This document shows, piece by piece, positions 34,442 to 43,533 of a DNA stretch of 64,000 bases. Below the pieces are notes generated by a model that was given only the letters and a program-made list of their open reading frames with translations, searched no databases and was not told the DNA's origin. The stretch is from NCBI GenBank assembly GCA_021847605.1, contig JAJZQN010000003.1, forward strand, positions 62,001-126,000. Direction: 5' to 3'. The translations under genes were made by a program, and so were the position numbers. Within the stretch, counting starts at the first letter, position 1; each line of letters opens with the position of its first letter. Source of the DNA: Pseudomonadota bacterium. GTDB lineage: Bacteria; Pseudomonadota; Alphaproteobacteria; Sphingomonadales; Sphingomonadaceae.

Positions 34442-35224
34442 TCAACCGCCATGGGGGATCGCGGCGGGGCAAATTACCTGCCCTTTCCCCATGTTGCGAA
34501 TGGCGCATTGGGGCCGACCCTGCACGACGATGCGCCCCTTGCCGCCGATAGTGCCTGTGGCAGGTCCATCGACGGTCGCTGCGATATCGCCTTGCCCTGC
34601 AATCGCGATGGTCAGCGCGCTGGCATGGGCGGATGCTGTGTCGATTGCGCCCGAACCGGGGATGCGGATGGCCAGCGTCCCTACATCACCGGTCGCCTTG
34701 ATGCGGCCGATGCCGTCGATGGACAATTGCGCGTTGCTGGCGTGCAGATTGTTGATTGTGATGCTTCCGCGCCCATGAATGCTGGCGGCAAAGTCCTTCG
34801 TGCGGAGGGGCAGGATTTCGGCGCTGCCTCCCTCTTCGCTGGTGATGTCGACGGCATGTATGTCCGGCGCGGACACCTCGATGATAAGGGACTGCGACCC
34901 GTTTCGCCGATCGCAATTGGTGCGGGCGGTGACTATGACAGTATCGCCTGCGGCCTGTGATTGCACGGCCCGGTCGCTCCGTCCGGCCCAGCCGATGGTC
35001 AGGCGACCATCCTGCGTGCTGGCTGATACGCACGGCACCAGGCGGGGATCACCTGTCACCACGACGCTTGTCAAAGGCGCCTGCTCAACCCGCATGATCG
35101 CTTTGATGGACAGGTCCACCGCATGGAATGGCTCGACCGGGATAGTGTGTTGAACAGCGCCCGACGCCGCAGCGGAAATCAGCAATAGCGGGAACAAGGG
35201 AAAGCCTTTCTGTATTATCAACAT
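34442..35224 (-). CDS. Exported DUF2807 (GIN-domain) protein
   Basis: This protein of about 260 aa begins MLIIQKGFPLFPLLLISAAASG, a signal peptide. The rest is beta-helical: 'VEPFHAVDLSIKAIMRVEQ' then repeated short beta turns 'SIDGIGRIKATGDVGTLAIRIPGSGAIDT' (quoted in part), as in the 'head GIN' DUF2807 domain. Family members are exported, sometimes surface proteins, with no enzyme function known. I moved the start from 35251 to the ATG at 35224 because the signal peptide begins there. The hydrolase downstream may be co-transcribed. Confidence 0.75.
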   Translation of the reverse strand: MLIIQKGFPLFPLLLISAAASGAVQHTIPVEPFHAVDLSIKAIMRVEQAPLTSVVVTGDPRLVPCVSASTQDGRLTIGWAGRSDRAVQSQAAGDTVIVTARTNCDRRNGSQSLIIEVSAPDIHAVDITSEEGGSAEILPLRTKDFAASIHGRGSITINNLHASNAQLSIDGIGRIKATGDVGTLAIRIPGSGAIDTASAHASALTIAIAGQGDIAATVDGPATGTIGGKGRIVVQGRPQCAIRNMGKGQVICPAAIPHGG

Positions 35225-35371
35225 AATACAGTTCCGCAGGGAAGGCGTCAATATCGGGCTGCGCTGGCCTGCGGCTCCGCATCAGGTGATGCGACGACAA
35301 TGGTTTACAGCGCGCGCCCCGCTTCGGAATTGAACGCATCGCGCTTCAGCCGTCTGGCTGCCTCCAAACGC

Positions 35372-35407
35372 AATCGGGCGGGGTTCGTCGCCGAACCCCG
35401 CCCGATT
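35372..35407. terminator. 16 bp perfect hairpin after infC
   Basis: AATCGGGCGGGGTTCG, loop TCGC, CGAACCCCGCCCGATT lies 26 nt past the infC stop and ahead of the DUF2807 promoter region. It is stable enough to terminate transcription, although no clear T-run follows on the minus strand. Confidence 0.6.
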
Positions 35408-35432
35408 ATCTCTCCCTTGCGGGAAATATGCC

Positions 35433-35966
35433 TTATTTCGGCGACAGCACCATCAACATCTGGCGGCCTTCCATGCGCGGATAGGCTTCGACCTTCGCGA
35501 TTTCCTGCACATTTTCGGCCACGCGCTGGAGCAGGTTCATGCCCAGCTGCTGGTGGCTGAGTTCGCGGCCACGGAAACGCAGGGTGATCTTCACCTTGTC
35601 GCCTTCGCCAATGAAGTCATGGACCTTCTTCATCTTCGTCTCATAGTCATGATCGTCGATGTTCGGACGCATTTTGATCTCTTTGAGTTCCTGCGTCTTC
35701 TGGGTCTTGCGGGCGATGTTCGCCTTTTTCTGGGCTTCGTACTTGAACTTGCCGATGTCCAGGAACTTGCAGACTGGCGGATCGGCGTTCGGAGACACTT
35801 CGACGAGGTCGAGGCCGACCTCATAGGCCTGCTCGATCGCCTCTTGCGTAAACATCACGCCCAGATTTTCGCCTTCGTCGTCGATCACGCGCACCTTGGG
35901 CACGCTGATGAACTCGTTATAACGGGGGCCGGACTTCGGCGGCGGCGCCAGCGGGCGGCGCATCAT
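35433..35966 (-). CDS. infC: Translation initiation factor IF-3
   Basis: The ORF gives 177 aa with the complete IF-3: N-domain '[21 protein letters not shown]' (quoted in part), '[26 protein letters not shown]' (in part), a lysine-rich linker and C-domain '[15 protein letters not shown]', '[12 protein letters not shown]' and 'MLMVLSPK'. It blocks 50S joining and proofreads start codons. The ATG at 35966 has no SD before it. In-frame upstream codons ATT (35984) and ATA (35978) follow GGAG by 2 and 8 nt, so the true start is probably a rare non-AUG codon a few codons upstream, as is typical for infC. It follows thrS on the strand. Confidence 0.95.
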   Translation of the reverse strand: MMRRPLAPPPKSGPRYNEFISVPKVRVIDDEGENLGVMFTQEAIEQAYEVGLDLVEVSPNADPPVCKFLDIGKFKYEAQKKANIARKTQKTQELKEIKMRPNIDDHDYETKMKKVHDFIGEGDKVKITLRFRGRELSHQQLGMNLLQRVAENVQEIAKVEAYPRMEGRQMLMVLSPK

Positions 35967-35981
35967 CGGGGGACGTATAGC

Positions 35982-36081
35982 AATATCTCCTATGGTCGTT
36001 TCCAGAAACGGACGGCTCTTAGCGGCTTTTGGGCAAAGCCGAAAGGGGTCGGCGCCTCCACATATGCGGAATCACCGACCC
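35982..36081 (-). promoter_or_regulatory. Structured infC leader with non-AUG start candidates
   Basis: Between thrS and infC the transcript contains three hairpins: GGGTCGG...CCGACCC (36075-36081 with 36046-36052), CGGCTTT-N5-AAAGCCG (36023-36041) and CGTTTC-N2-GAAACG (35997-36010). They precede GGAG and the start region GAT-ATT-GCT-ATA. This fits translational autocontrol by IF-3, which discriminates against rare start codons. No rplT/rpmI genes follow. Confidence 0.5.
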
Positions 36082-36096
36082 TATGGCATTGCTGCC

Positions 36097-38079
36097 TCAC
36101 CTTATATCGGGTGCCAGCGCCTCTTTTGCAAGACGTGCGATCACATCGTCGAGTGAAAGGACGCTTTGCCCTTCCTTGCCCAGCTCACGCAGCGCCACCG
36201 TGCCTTCTTCCGCCTCGCGTCGTCCAACGACCAGCAAATTCGGCACCTTGGCGACGCTATGCTCGCGCACCTTATAGTTGATCTTCTCGTTGCGGACGTC
36301 GATTTCGGCGCGAATGCCCGCCGCCCGCAGCTTGTCGACCGCCTGTTTCGCATAGTCGTCGGCGTCCGACACGATGGTCGCGACGACGGCCTGCACCGGC
36401 GCCAGCCACAGCGGGAAACGGCCCGCATAATGTTCGATCAATATGCCGATGAAGCGTTCATAGCTGCCGAAAATGGCGCGATGGAGCATGACCGGGCGGT
36501 GCCGTTCGCCATCTTCGCCAACATAGGAGGCGTCGAGTCGTTCGGGCAGCACCCGGTCCGACTGGATCGTGCCGACCTGCCACGTCCGCCCGATCGCGTC
36601 GGTCAGATGCCATTCCAGCTTGGGCGCATAGAAGGCGCCTTCGCCCGGCAATTCTTCCCAGCCATATTCGGGCGTGTTGAGACCTGCGGCGGCCACCGCG
36701 TTGCGCAGTTCCTCTTCCGCCTTGTCCCACATTTCTTCCGTGCCGAACCGCTTTTCGGGGCGAAGCGCCAGCTTGATCGAGTAGGTGAAGCCGAAATCCT
36801 TGTAGATCCGGTCGGCCAGCGCACAGAAAGCGCGCACTTCCTCGACGATCTGATCCTCGCGGCAGAAGATATGCGCGTCATCCTGCGTGAACTGGCGCAC
36901 GCGCATCAGGCCGTGCAGCGCGCCATGCGGCTCGTTGCGGTGGCAGCAGCCATTTTCATAGAAGCGCAGCGGCAGGTCGCGATAGCTCTTGATCCCCTGA
37001 CGGAAGATCAGGACGTGCGCCGGGCAGTTCATGGGCTTGAGCGCCATCCAGTCGGCATCGTCCGACACCAGCGGGCCTTCGTCCGCGACGTTCGGCACTT
37101 CGTCGGGGATGACGAACATATTCTCGCGATATTTGCCCCAATGGCCCGACGCTTCCCACTGGCGCGCGTCCATCACCTGCGGCGTCTTCACCTCGCGATA
37201 GCCCGCATCGTCGATGGCGCGGCGCATATAGGCTTCCAGCTGGCGCCAGATGATATAGCCCATCGGGTGCCAGAACACACTGCCATGCGCTTCCTGTTGC
37301 AGGTGGAACAGGTCCATTTCCTGCCCGATCTTGCGATGGTCGCGCTTGCCCGCTTCTTCGAGGCGCGTCAGATGCTCGGCCAGCTGCTTCTTGTTCAGCC
37401 AGCCCGTGCCATAGATGCGGCTCAGCATCGCATTCTTCTGATCGCCGCGCCAATAGGCGCCCGATACGCGCGTCAGCTTGAACGCGGCCGGGTCCAGCTT
37501 GCCGGTGGAGGCCAGATGCGGGCCACGGCACATATCATACCATCCGTCTCCCGAATGATAGACGGTCAGTTCCTCGCCCTGCGGCAATTCGGCGGCCCAT
37601 TGCGCCTTGAACGTCTCACCGGCCGCTTCCCATTGCGCGATCAGCGTGTCCCGGGCGATGACTTCGCGGCGCAGCGGCTTGTTGGCGGCGATGATCTTGC
37701 GCATCTCCGCCTCGATCGCGGGCAGGTCTTCCTCGGTGAAAGGGCGATCCTTGGGCGCGAAGTCATAATAGAAACCGTCGTCCGTTGCCGGGCCGAAGGT
37801 GATCTGCGTGCCGGGGAACAGCGCCTGCACCGCTTCCGCCAGCACATGGGCAAAGTCGTGCCGCGCCAGTTCCAGCGCATCGGCCTCATCCTTCGCCGTC
37901 ACCAGCGCAAGGTGGGAATCCTGTTCCAGCGGGCGCATGATGTCGCGCAATTCGCCGTCGACGCGCGCGGCGATCGCCGCCTTGGCCAGCCCCGGTCCGA
38001 TCGCCGCTGCAATATCCCCCGGAGTAGTGCCGGGCGCGACTTCACGCACGGAACCATCGGGCAGGGTGATCTTGAGCAT
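36097..38079 (-). CDS. thrS: Threonine-tRNA ligase
   Basis: This 660 aa protein has, in order, a TGS domain ([17 protein letters not shown]...), an editing domain with '[12 protein letters not shown]' and '[10 protein letters not shown]', the class II core with '[14 protein letters not shown]', '[20 protein letters not shown]' (motif 2, in part) and '[13 protein letters not shown]' (motif 3), and the anticodon-binding domain. It charges tRNA-Thr and clears mischarged Ser-tRNA. The track start at 38169 was trimmed to the ATG at 38079, where the TGS domain begins. Upstream of infC, the usual order. Confidence 0.97.
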   Translation of the reverse strand: MLKITLPDGSVREVAPGTTPGDIAAAIGPGLAKAAIAARVDGELRDIMRPLEQDSHLALVTAKDEADALELARHDFAHVLAEAVQALFPGTQITFGPATDDGFYYDFAPKDRPFTEEDLPAIEAEMRKIIAANKPLRREVIARDTLIAQWEAAGETFKAQWAAELPQGEELTVYHSGDGWYDMCRGPHLASTGKLDPAAFKLTRVSGAYWRGDQKNAMLSRIYGTGWLNKKQLAEHLTRLEEAGKRDHRKIGQEMDLFHLQQEAHGSVFWHPMGYIIWRQLEAYMRRAIDDAGYREVKTPQVMDARQWEASGHWGKYRENMFVIPDEVPNVADEGPLVSDDADWMALKPMNCPAHVLIFRQGIKSYRDLPLRFYENGCCHRNEPHGALHGLMRVRQFTQDDAHIFCREDQIVEEVRAFCALADRIYKDFGFTYSIKLALRPEKRFGTEEMWDKAEEELRNAVAAAGLNTPEYGWEELPGEGAFYAPKLEWHLTDAIGRTWQVGTIQSDRVLPERLDASYVGEDGERHRPVMLHRAIFGSYERFIGILIEHYAGRFPLWLAPVQAVVATIVSDADDYAKQAVDKLRAAGIRAEIDVRNEKINYKVREHSVAKVPNLLVVGRREAEEGTVALRELGKEGQSVLSLDDVIARLAKEALAPDIR

Positions 38080-38111
38080 GGCGGACACAGGAAATCTTTC
38101 TGTAAAATAGC

Positions 38112-38140
38112 AAAAGGCGCAGCCGCACGGGCCGCGCCTT
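38112..38140 (-). terminator. Rho-independent terminator of the TonB receptor gene
   Basis: On the minus strand AAGGCGCGGCC, loop CGTGC, GGCTGCGCCTT then TTGC forms a stem with one mismatch about 110 nt past the receptor stop and just upstream of thrS. A second, weaker GTCCCCC / GGGGGAC hairpin lies at 38156-38181. Confidence 0.6.
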
Positions 38141-38250
38141 CCCCATAAATGGGCCGTCCCCCCTGTCAATAGAAGGGGGACGTTCCTCTATCAGGCAAAT
38201 TGCATGATCCGTGCCGGTTCAGGCGCGCAGTTCACGCATCGCCTCCATCC

Positions 38251-40389
38251 TCAGAACCGATAGCCGATCGTCCCCATCACGTTGCGCGGCGCGCCCACGA
38301 AGCAATCGCCACGCGCCAGACAGGACGCATAATATTGATTGTTCAGCAGGTTGGTCGCGTTGATCGCAAAGCGCCAGCTGTTCCAGTTGATTTCCGCCAG
38401 CGCATCGACCGTGGTGCGCGACGGGATGACGATCGTGTACAGCGTGCCGGCCGGGATAGCGGGGTTCAGGCCATAGGGGTCGACCTGACCCGTCGACTTG
38501 CTCTTGCCGCTATAAACGACACCCGCGCCCAGCCGCAGCTGCGCATCGTCCGTCATGCCGAACGTCTTGGTGGACCAGATGGACGCGGTGTGGCGCGGCA
38601 TATAGTCCAGGCTGCTGTTCACTTCGGACTTCAGCTGATTATAGCCATAATTGACCAGCAACTCGAAATTGCCGGGCAGGGTGTGGCTCGCCTCGAACTC
38701 GACGCCCTTGGTGGTCAGCTCGCCCGACTGGGTGGTGGCGTTGTTTTGCAGGTAGAGGACACGGTTGCGTTCCTTGATATGGAATGCCGTGACCGTGACC
38801 AGAGTGTTCGGCTCCGGCTGCCACTTCATGCCCGCTTCGAACTGCGTGCCGGTCTGCGGGCGATAGGCGCCGCCTGTCGAACCGTCGGCATTCTGGATGG
38901 TGCCGGCCACCGGCAGGAAGCTCTCGGTATAGCTGAAGAAGGGGGAGAAGCCTGCGCCCACTTCACCGATAATGCCCGCGCGGAACGTCGTGGCATGATC
39001 GGTCGTCCCGGCCGATGACGTTACCCGGTCGCGCCGCGCGCCCAGCACCACCGACACCCGGTCGAAAAAGCGCATCTGATCCTGCACATAGACGCCCAGC
39101 TGCTTCTGCGAGTCTGTCACGAACGGGCCGCTCGGCTCATAGGCCGACAGGGCGTCATAATCGATGTCGTACAGGTCGACGATCTCGCCCGAACCATAGG
39201 TCGTCTGCTTGGACACCTTGTTCCAGCTATAATCGATGCCGACCAGCAGCTTATGCTCGATATTCGCGCCGGTGTTGAACGTGAATTGCAGGTTGTTGTC
39301 GGTGGAGAACACATTCATCCGGGCGCGCGACGCGCTCGACGACATGCCGATGGTCCGCCCATAGGTGCCATAGCTGGCATAGGGCAGGAACGGATCGGTC
39401 GGGTAGGTATAGCTGTCGACGCCATGATAATTATAGCGCAGGTCGCTATCGATATAGCGCGCCTTCATGCTCAGGCGCACCGCGTCGGAAAATTTGTGGG
39501 TGATCGAACCGCCGCCCTGCAACGACCGGCCGTCATAACGGTACCATCCCGGCTTGCCGACGAACGTATATTTGTCCAGTGTCCCTTGCGGATAGGCGGT
39601 GTTTGGGCGGAACGTGCCGACGATGGGCAGGAATTGCGACGTCGAACCGGTGTCATCCTCCTGATACAGGCCGTTCAGCACGATGTCGGTGTCGGGCGTG
39701 GGCTGCCAGCGGATCGACGGCGCGAACATCACGCGGTCGTCGGAGACATTGTCGACATAGGTGTCGGCGTCGCGCACCCGCGCCACGCCGCGCACGGCCA
39801 GCGTATCGGTCAGCGCGACATTGACGTCGGCCATCGCTTCCTTGCGGTCATAGCTGCCATAGACGAGGTTGACCTCGCCGCCCATCTTGAACTCCGGCGT
39901 CTTGGAAACCAGGTTGACGAGGCCGCCGATCGAACCCTGACCGAACAGCACGGATGCCGGGCCGCGCACGATTTCCACCCGCTGGAAATTATAGGGGTCG
40001 GACGTGATGCTGGCATAGTAGCTGAAAATGTCGCGCATCCCGTCGCGGAATTGCAGCGCGTCGATGCCGCGAATGTTGAACCCGTCGACGCGGGTGTCGC
40101 GGCCATAGGGATTGGCCAGCACGCCGGCGGCATATTTCACCGTGTCGCTGATGCTGATGGCGCCCTGCGATATGAACTGCTCGGCGGGGATGATCGTCAC
40201 CGGCTGCGGCAGTTGCACCAGGGGCGTCTCGGTCTTCGTGCCGGCATTGATCACGCCGGTCACGATGATTTCCGACGCATCCGTCTGGTCTGCGCCATTA
40301 TCCGCAGGCGCCTGCGCAGCGGCGGAGGTCGCTGCCGACAGGGCGAAAAGTGCGACACCAGTAATGGCGAGCGAGCGAACCGAGGCCAT
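38251..40389 (-). CDS. TonB-dependent siderophore receptor
   Basis: This 712 aa protein has a signal peptide (about 1-26, ...SAAAQA), a TonB-box-like 'ASEIIVTGV', and the siderophore-receptor plug 'QLPQPVTIIPAEQFISQGAISISDTVKY' (in part), 'GFNIRGIDALQFRDGMRD' and 'VEIVRGPASVLFGQGSIGG'. The barrel ends in 'NVMGTIGYRF'. The pattern is that of FhuA/FpvA-type ferric-hydroxamate receptors. Unlike the receptor at 22-24 kb it has no enzyme partner. A candidate Fur operator lies 56 nt upstream of the start. A siderophore biosynthesis locus is not present here. Confidence 0.88.
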   Translation of the reverse strand: MASVRSLAITGVALFALSAATSAAAQAPADNGADQTDASEIIVTGVINAGTKTETPLVQLPQPVTIIPAEQFISQGAISISDTVKYAAGVLANPYGRDTRVDGFNIRGIDALQFRDGMRDIFSYYASITSDPYNFQRVEIVRGPASVLFGQGSIGGLVNLVSKTPEFKMGGEVNLVYGSYDRKEAMADVNVALTDTLAVRGVARVRDADTYVDNVSDDRVMFAPSIRWQPTPDTDIVLNGLYQEDDTGSTSQFLPIVGTFRPNTAYPQGTLDKYTFVGKPGWYRYDGRSLQGGGSITHKFSDAVRLSMKARYIDSDLRYNYHGVDSYTYPTDPFLPYASYGTYGRTIGMSSSASRARMNVFSTDNNLQFTFNTGANIEHKLLVGIDYSWNKVSKQTTYGSGEIVDLYDIDYDALSAYEPSGPFVTDSQKQLGVYVQDQMRFFDRVSVVLGARRDRVTSSAGTTDHATTFRAGIIGEVGAGFSPFFSYTESFLPVAGTIQNADGSTGGAYRPQTGTQFEAGMKWQPEPNTLVTVTAFHIKERNRVLYLQNNATTQSGELTTKGVEFEASHTLPGNFELLVNYGYNQLKSEVNSSLDYMPRHTASIWSTKTFGMTDDAQLRLGAGVVYSGKSKSTGQVDPYGLNPAIPAGTLYTIVIPSRTTVDALAEINWNSWRFAINATNLLNNQYYASCLARGDCFVGAPRNVMGTIGYRF

Positions 40390-40790
40390 ATATTTCCCTT
40401 TTAATGCTGACGAATGTCACTGATCGGCGCGCACCTAACGCTACTCAGAACTATTATCAACTACGGGAGGGGAATTACGGATGCCTGTGGCCCCATGGTC
40501 ACAGCATGGTGGGGTAAGGGCAAGGGCTGCTACTGCGGCAGGATATATAAGTAAAAACAGTGGCTTGTCTGTCTATTTCTGCCCGGCTGGCTCACATCAT
40601 GCCGAAAATGATTGATGATCGGGCTGATCCAAGTTGATTTAACATGGCTCCGGCAAGCGGCGCGCTGCCGGTGATCACGCTGCCTATATTGTGCTGATTT
40701 CGGGCCACAGACGGAAATGCGGTCCTGTGAATGCGGAACGCTGTGATAGGCTCCGGCGGATGCACGCCAATGTGGGCGACGGAGAATGGC
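40390..40790. other. Intergenic stretch between the receptor and a small membrane protein
   Basis: Apart from the Fur-box candidate at 40445-40459 I see no gene, tRNA or strong repeat. The base composition is more AT-rich than the neighbours (AGGATATATAAGTAAAAACA). Confidence 0.5.
40445..40459 (-). promoter_or_regulatory. Candidate Fur box of the siderophore receptor
   Basis: The minus strand reads TGATAATAGTTCTGA, which matches TGATAATnATTnTCA at all but two defined positions, 56 nt before the receptor ATG. Iron-dependent repression is the natural reading for this type of receptor. Confidence 0.5.
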
Positions 40791-41102
40791 GTGGGCAATG
40801 CAAGGCGAATCCTGATCGGATGCGGGCTGGCGGTTGGGGCTGCCGCATTTTTTCTGTTGGGCATGCTTGTGTCGCAACGCACGGAAAATGGACAGGCTCC
40901 GGCCCGGCCTCTCCCGCAGTCAGGCCAGCCCTCGTCTCAGCCTATCGGCCGAAAGATGTTTTCGCCCTCGATCGCCGACGACCCCTATGTGGTGCAGCAA
41001 TGGAGGGAATCCGTCGAAGCGCTCGAACGACGCTGTAGAGATGCGAATGAATTTTGCGCCGAAGCCAGAAACGCAAGGCAGCAGATCAAGGCGATACAGT
41101 GA
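40791..41102 (+). CDS. Small single-pass membrane protein, unknown function
   Basis: The 103 aa form starts with GTG at 40791, preceded by GGAG at 40781-40784 with 6 nt spacing. It begins VGNARRILIGCGLAVGAAAFFLLGMLVS, one membrane segment (about 6-27), then a soluble domain with 'SPSIADDPYVVQQWRESVEALERRCRDANEFCAEARNARQQI' (quoted in part), a helical Cys-containing tail. The track start at 40731 has no RBS. No known family was recognised. The helical tail could mediate oligomerisation. Confidence 0.5.
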   Translation: MGNARRILIGCGLAVGAAAFFLLGMLVSQRTENGQAPARPLPQSGQPSSQPIGRKMFSPSIADDPYVVQQWRESVEALERRCRDANEFCAEARNARQQIKAIQ

Positions 41103-41468
41103 ATATACATCCTGGATAATGTAGGGACGCAGGTCCGGCATCATCCCGACAGAGTGCGGTTCCTATCGGCGCCTATTCTGTCATGACGTCGCTTTGCGGC
41201 ATGGCGTGCTTCTGGCGGTCATGTCCGGGTTTGGGGTCAACACATAGAACGGGCCGGGATATGCGCTAACGCAGTCGGGTGTCGGCAAATCCCCGGTTTC
41301 AGGTTTTCGTACAGGCGATCAAAGCGGCAGGGTTTGGCGCACATTCTGCTATCCCGTTAGCACCACGCCCCAAAGCGGGAGCGAACCCTGTCCGACAACA
41401 TGTGTTTGCCGTCATACCAAAAACGCAATTTGGAAAGGCTGCCGGTCAGCCGCTGTCGCATGGCGAGC
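41103..41468. other. Intergenic stretch, nothing supported
   Basis: 366 nt between a small membrane-protein gene and the convergent reductase gene. The track ORF 41279-41605 mostly overlaps the reductase antisense and is rejected. I see no repeat or RNA gene. Confidence 0.5.
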
Positions 41469-42281
41469 TTAACGTGGAGACCGTAGAAGCGCCATGCCAA
41501 GTCGCAGCACGGCCAGCCAACTTCTCGGCTTCATTTTGTCCAGCCCCACGAACATCCTCGAAACGCGGACAAGCTGATCCGCCGGATAGTCATCAGGCAG
41601 TTTAGCCAATATTTTCGACGCCCGGTCTCGGCCCTTATGGGCCGTCGCTCGATCGGCGCGCCGCAGCAGCAGCGGTAGTTCGTCGCGCGTCGGGTCGGTG
41701 CAATAAGCGGGCTGTCCGGGCTGTTGGCGCCATGATTCCGCGAGAGAGCCCGCATCGACGGCGTCGAAACCCAGCTTTTCCACGATCTGCATGATGGCGG
41801 CCCGGGCCTTGGGATCGTCACCGGCGACGGGCAACGCAATGCGATTGGGATCGCCTGCGCGCTTGCCACCCGTGGCCAGGTTTGACCAGATGATGTTGTT
41901 GAACGCCTTGATTACCGCGAAGCCGAGTTCCTGGGACACCCATTGGGACTCTGCCAGGCTGGCCCCGATCGCTGGAATTGGCCCGTCGCGCAGCGGATAA
42001 TAATTGCCCGCGTCGATCACGATCGCGCCTGGCGGCAGCGTCGCGATCACGGTCTTCGGTAAGTCGGCGATGCGTGCCATCGGGATGGCGATGATGAGAA
42101 CGTCCGCCCGGAGCGAAATGTCGGCGATGGCGACGGCCTTGGCGCCCGTCCTCCGTGCAAACGTCGCGAGACTGTCCGGGCCTCGGGAGTTCGCGACCCT
42201 CACCATGTAGCCCGTTTCGACGAGACGACGAGCGAGCGCCTCTCCGACATGCCCTGCCCCGATGATTCCGATATTCTTCAC
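41469..42281 (-). CDS. NAD(P)-binding F420/NADP-dependent reductase-like protein
   Basis: This 270 aa protein has an N-terminal Rossmann fold 'MKNIGIIGAGHVGEALARRLVETGY' (in part), 'VRVANSRGPDSL', 'IIAIPMARIADLP' and 'VIDAGNYYP'. This resembles NADPH-dependent F420 reductase/KARI-like proteins that sphingomonads use for unknown small-molecule oxidoreductions. It starts with GTG at 42281, preceded by AGGA six bases away. The divergent HxlR regulator and the palindrome in the shared gap suggest it is regulated by that protein. Likely substrate: a small ketone, quinone or aldehyde. Confidence 0.75.
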   Translation of the reverse strand: MKNIGIIGAGHVGEALARRLVETGYMVRVANSRGPDSLATFARRTGAKAVAIADISLRADVLIIAIPMARIADLPKTVIATLPPGAIVIDAGNYYPLRDGPIPAIGASLAESQWVSQELGFAVIKAFNNIIWSNLATGGKRAGDPNRIALPVAGDDPKARAAIMQIVEKLGFDAVDAGSLAESWRQQPGQPAYCTDPTRDELPLLLRRADRATAHKGRDRASKILAKLPDDYPADQLVRVSRMFVGLDKMKPRSWLAVLRLGMALLRSPR

Positions 42282-42298
42282 GCTAGTTCCTATGTGTA

Positions 42299-42310
42299 AC
42301 CATCGATGGT
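42299..42310. promoter_or_regulatory. Palindromic operator candidate in the reductase/HxlR gap
   Basis: ACCATCGATGGT is a perfect 12 bp palindrome 18 nt ahead of the reductase start. Flanking GTA/AAC bases and an inverted second GGTTACA (near 42364) form a wider symmetric pattern. Such sites in divergent gaps are typical of HxlR/MarR-type autoregulation. Confidence 0.45.
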
Positions 42311-42382
42311 AACATAACTATACCAGGTTCCGGTCTGCACAAGACGGCACATGGTGGTGCCTTGGTTACATGGAGAGAACCT

Positions 42383-42787
42383 ATGTCGACGATCGTAACG
42401 GAGCGCTCCGAGGGGGATTCTCGCGGTATCCGAGCCTTGTCCTGCGCCCCGCACGATATGCTGACCCACCTCGGAGACAAGTGGACCATTCTCGTCATCC
42501 TTCTGTTAGCGCAAACGCCGGGCAACAGGCTCAGATTTTCCGAGATAAAACGCGGCGTGGCGGGGATTTCCCAGAGGATGCTGACGCTTACGCTACGGAT
42601 GCTGGAGCGGAACGGCTTGGTAGTGCGCCATTACTTCGCCGAGGTCCCCCCGAGGGTCGAATATGAGCTGAGCCTTATGGGAAAAGGAATGCTGCCTCCC
42701 CTTGAGTTTTTCGCTCAGTGGATCGGTGAGAACTGGCCGGCCATGGAAGTTGCGCGCCGCGAGTATGACGCGAGATCAGGACAATGA
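42383..42787 (+). CDS. HxlR-family winged-helix transcriptional regulator
   Basis: This 134 aa protein has the HxlR pattern: the Cys-containing 'ALSCAPHDMLTHLGDKWTILVILLL' (in part), 'RFSEIKRGVAGISQRMLTLTLRMLERNGLV' (in part; helix-turn-helix) and 'RVEYELSLMGKGMLPPL'. Such repressors respond to quinones, aldehydes or oxidants through the N-terminal Cys. The codon mix (AGG, AGA, ATA) differs from the surroundings and hints at recent acquisition. The ATG at 42383 has GGAG 7 nt upstream. Divergent from the reductase gene. Confidence 0.85.
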   Translation: MSTIVTERSEGDSRGIRALSCAPHDMLTHLGDKWTILVILLLAQTPGNRLRFSEIKRGVAGISQRMLTLTLRMLERNGLVVRHYFAEVPPRVEYELSLMGKGMLPPLEFFAQWIGENWPAMEVARREYDARSGQ

Positions 42788-43113
42788 GACACCAGGCAGC
42801 TATCGTCCCGGTGTTTCCTAAAAAGAGGGTGATTTCCCGACCCGGTCAAAGTCTATGCGGGTAAATCAGGTGTTTTACGACGCCTGAGCGGGCCTGCTGG
42901 CGCTAAGCGTATATCTGGGTCCATTCTATGCACCGCCCCCGGATTTGGGCTGCTCTTCTGATGCCATCGCCATGCCGGTCTGTCTTGCCGGCTCTGCCTT
43001 GCCATCCCGTTCCACGATTGCGGTCCGCTCACCTTTCGAATGTCATGTTTCCTTGACATGATCGGCGAAGGGCCTGTAAAGCTAACTTGTCATTTTGTCA
43101 GGAGTGCTTGACC
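42788..43113. other. Intergenic stretch with a candidate promoter
   Basis: Mostly without features. Near the right end TTGACA (43053-43058), an 18 nt spacer and TAAAGC (43077-43082) form a plausible sigma70 promoter for the membrane-protein/XRE pair, followed by a TTGTCATTTTGTCAGG direct repeat just before the ribosome binding site. Confidence 0.45.
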
Positions 43114-43533
43114 ATGCCCGCTACGCCTACCAACCCGGCCTATCGCCGTTACATGCGCCGAATGATCCCGCTCAGCCTCGTCTATGTCGGCGCTGTGGCG
43201 CTGGCGTCGGTGCTGATCCCCGATCATGCCTCTGCCAGTGTCGCAACGGTTGCGCTGGCGCTTGTTCCCGGTTTTGCGGCACTGGGCTGGATCTGGGCGA
43301 TGGCGCGGCTGCTGGTCGAGTTGGACGACGGATATCTGCGCATGCTCGAGGTCCGCAAATTCCTTGTCGCCACCGGCTTTGCGCTGTCGATCACCAGCAT
43401 CTGGGGCTTGCTCGAACTCTATACCGACGTGCCGGCGCTTCCCATTTTCTTCGTCTGGCCCTTATGGTGCATCGGACTGGTCGTGGGGCAACTGGTCAAC
43501 CGGGTTCAGATGGGCAAGGGAGCCTGTGCGTGA
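43114..43533 (+). CDS. Multi-pass membrane protein paired with an XRE regulator
   Basis: This 139 aa protein has about four hydrophobic segments: 'MIPLSLVYVGAVALASVL', 'VATVALALVPGFAALGWIWA', 'FLVATGFALSITSIWGLLEL' and 'FFVWPLWCIGLVVGQLV'. I do not recognise a named family; the layout matches the small membrane proteins that travel with short XRE repressors in many proteobacteria. The start at 43114 has CAGGAG nine bases before it. Its stop overlaps the GTG start of the regulator by 4 nt, so the two are translationally coupled and almost certainly functionally paired. Confidence 0.7.
   Translation: MPATPTNPAYRRYMRRMIPLSLVYVGAVALASVLIPDHASASVATVALALVPGFAALGWIWAMARLLVELDDGYLRMLEVRKFLVATGFALSITSIWGLLELYTDVPALPIFFVWPLWCIGLVVGQLVNRVQMGKGACA

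Noticed and set aside
35982-36096. T-box or ribosomal-protein-type riboswitch upstream of infC
   Set aside because: No T-box consensus (AGGGUGGNACCGCG) or other named riboswitch core; only simple hairpins are visible.
36166-38148. 660 aa plus-strand ORF
   Set aside because: Antisense to thrS.
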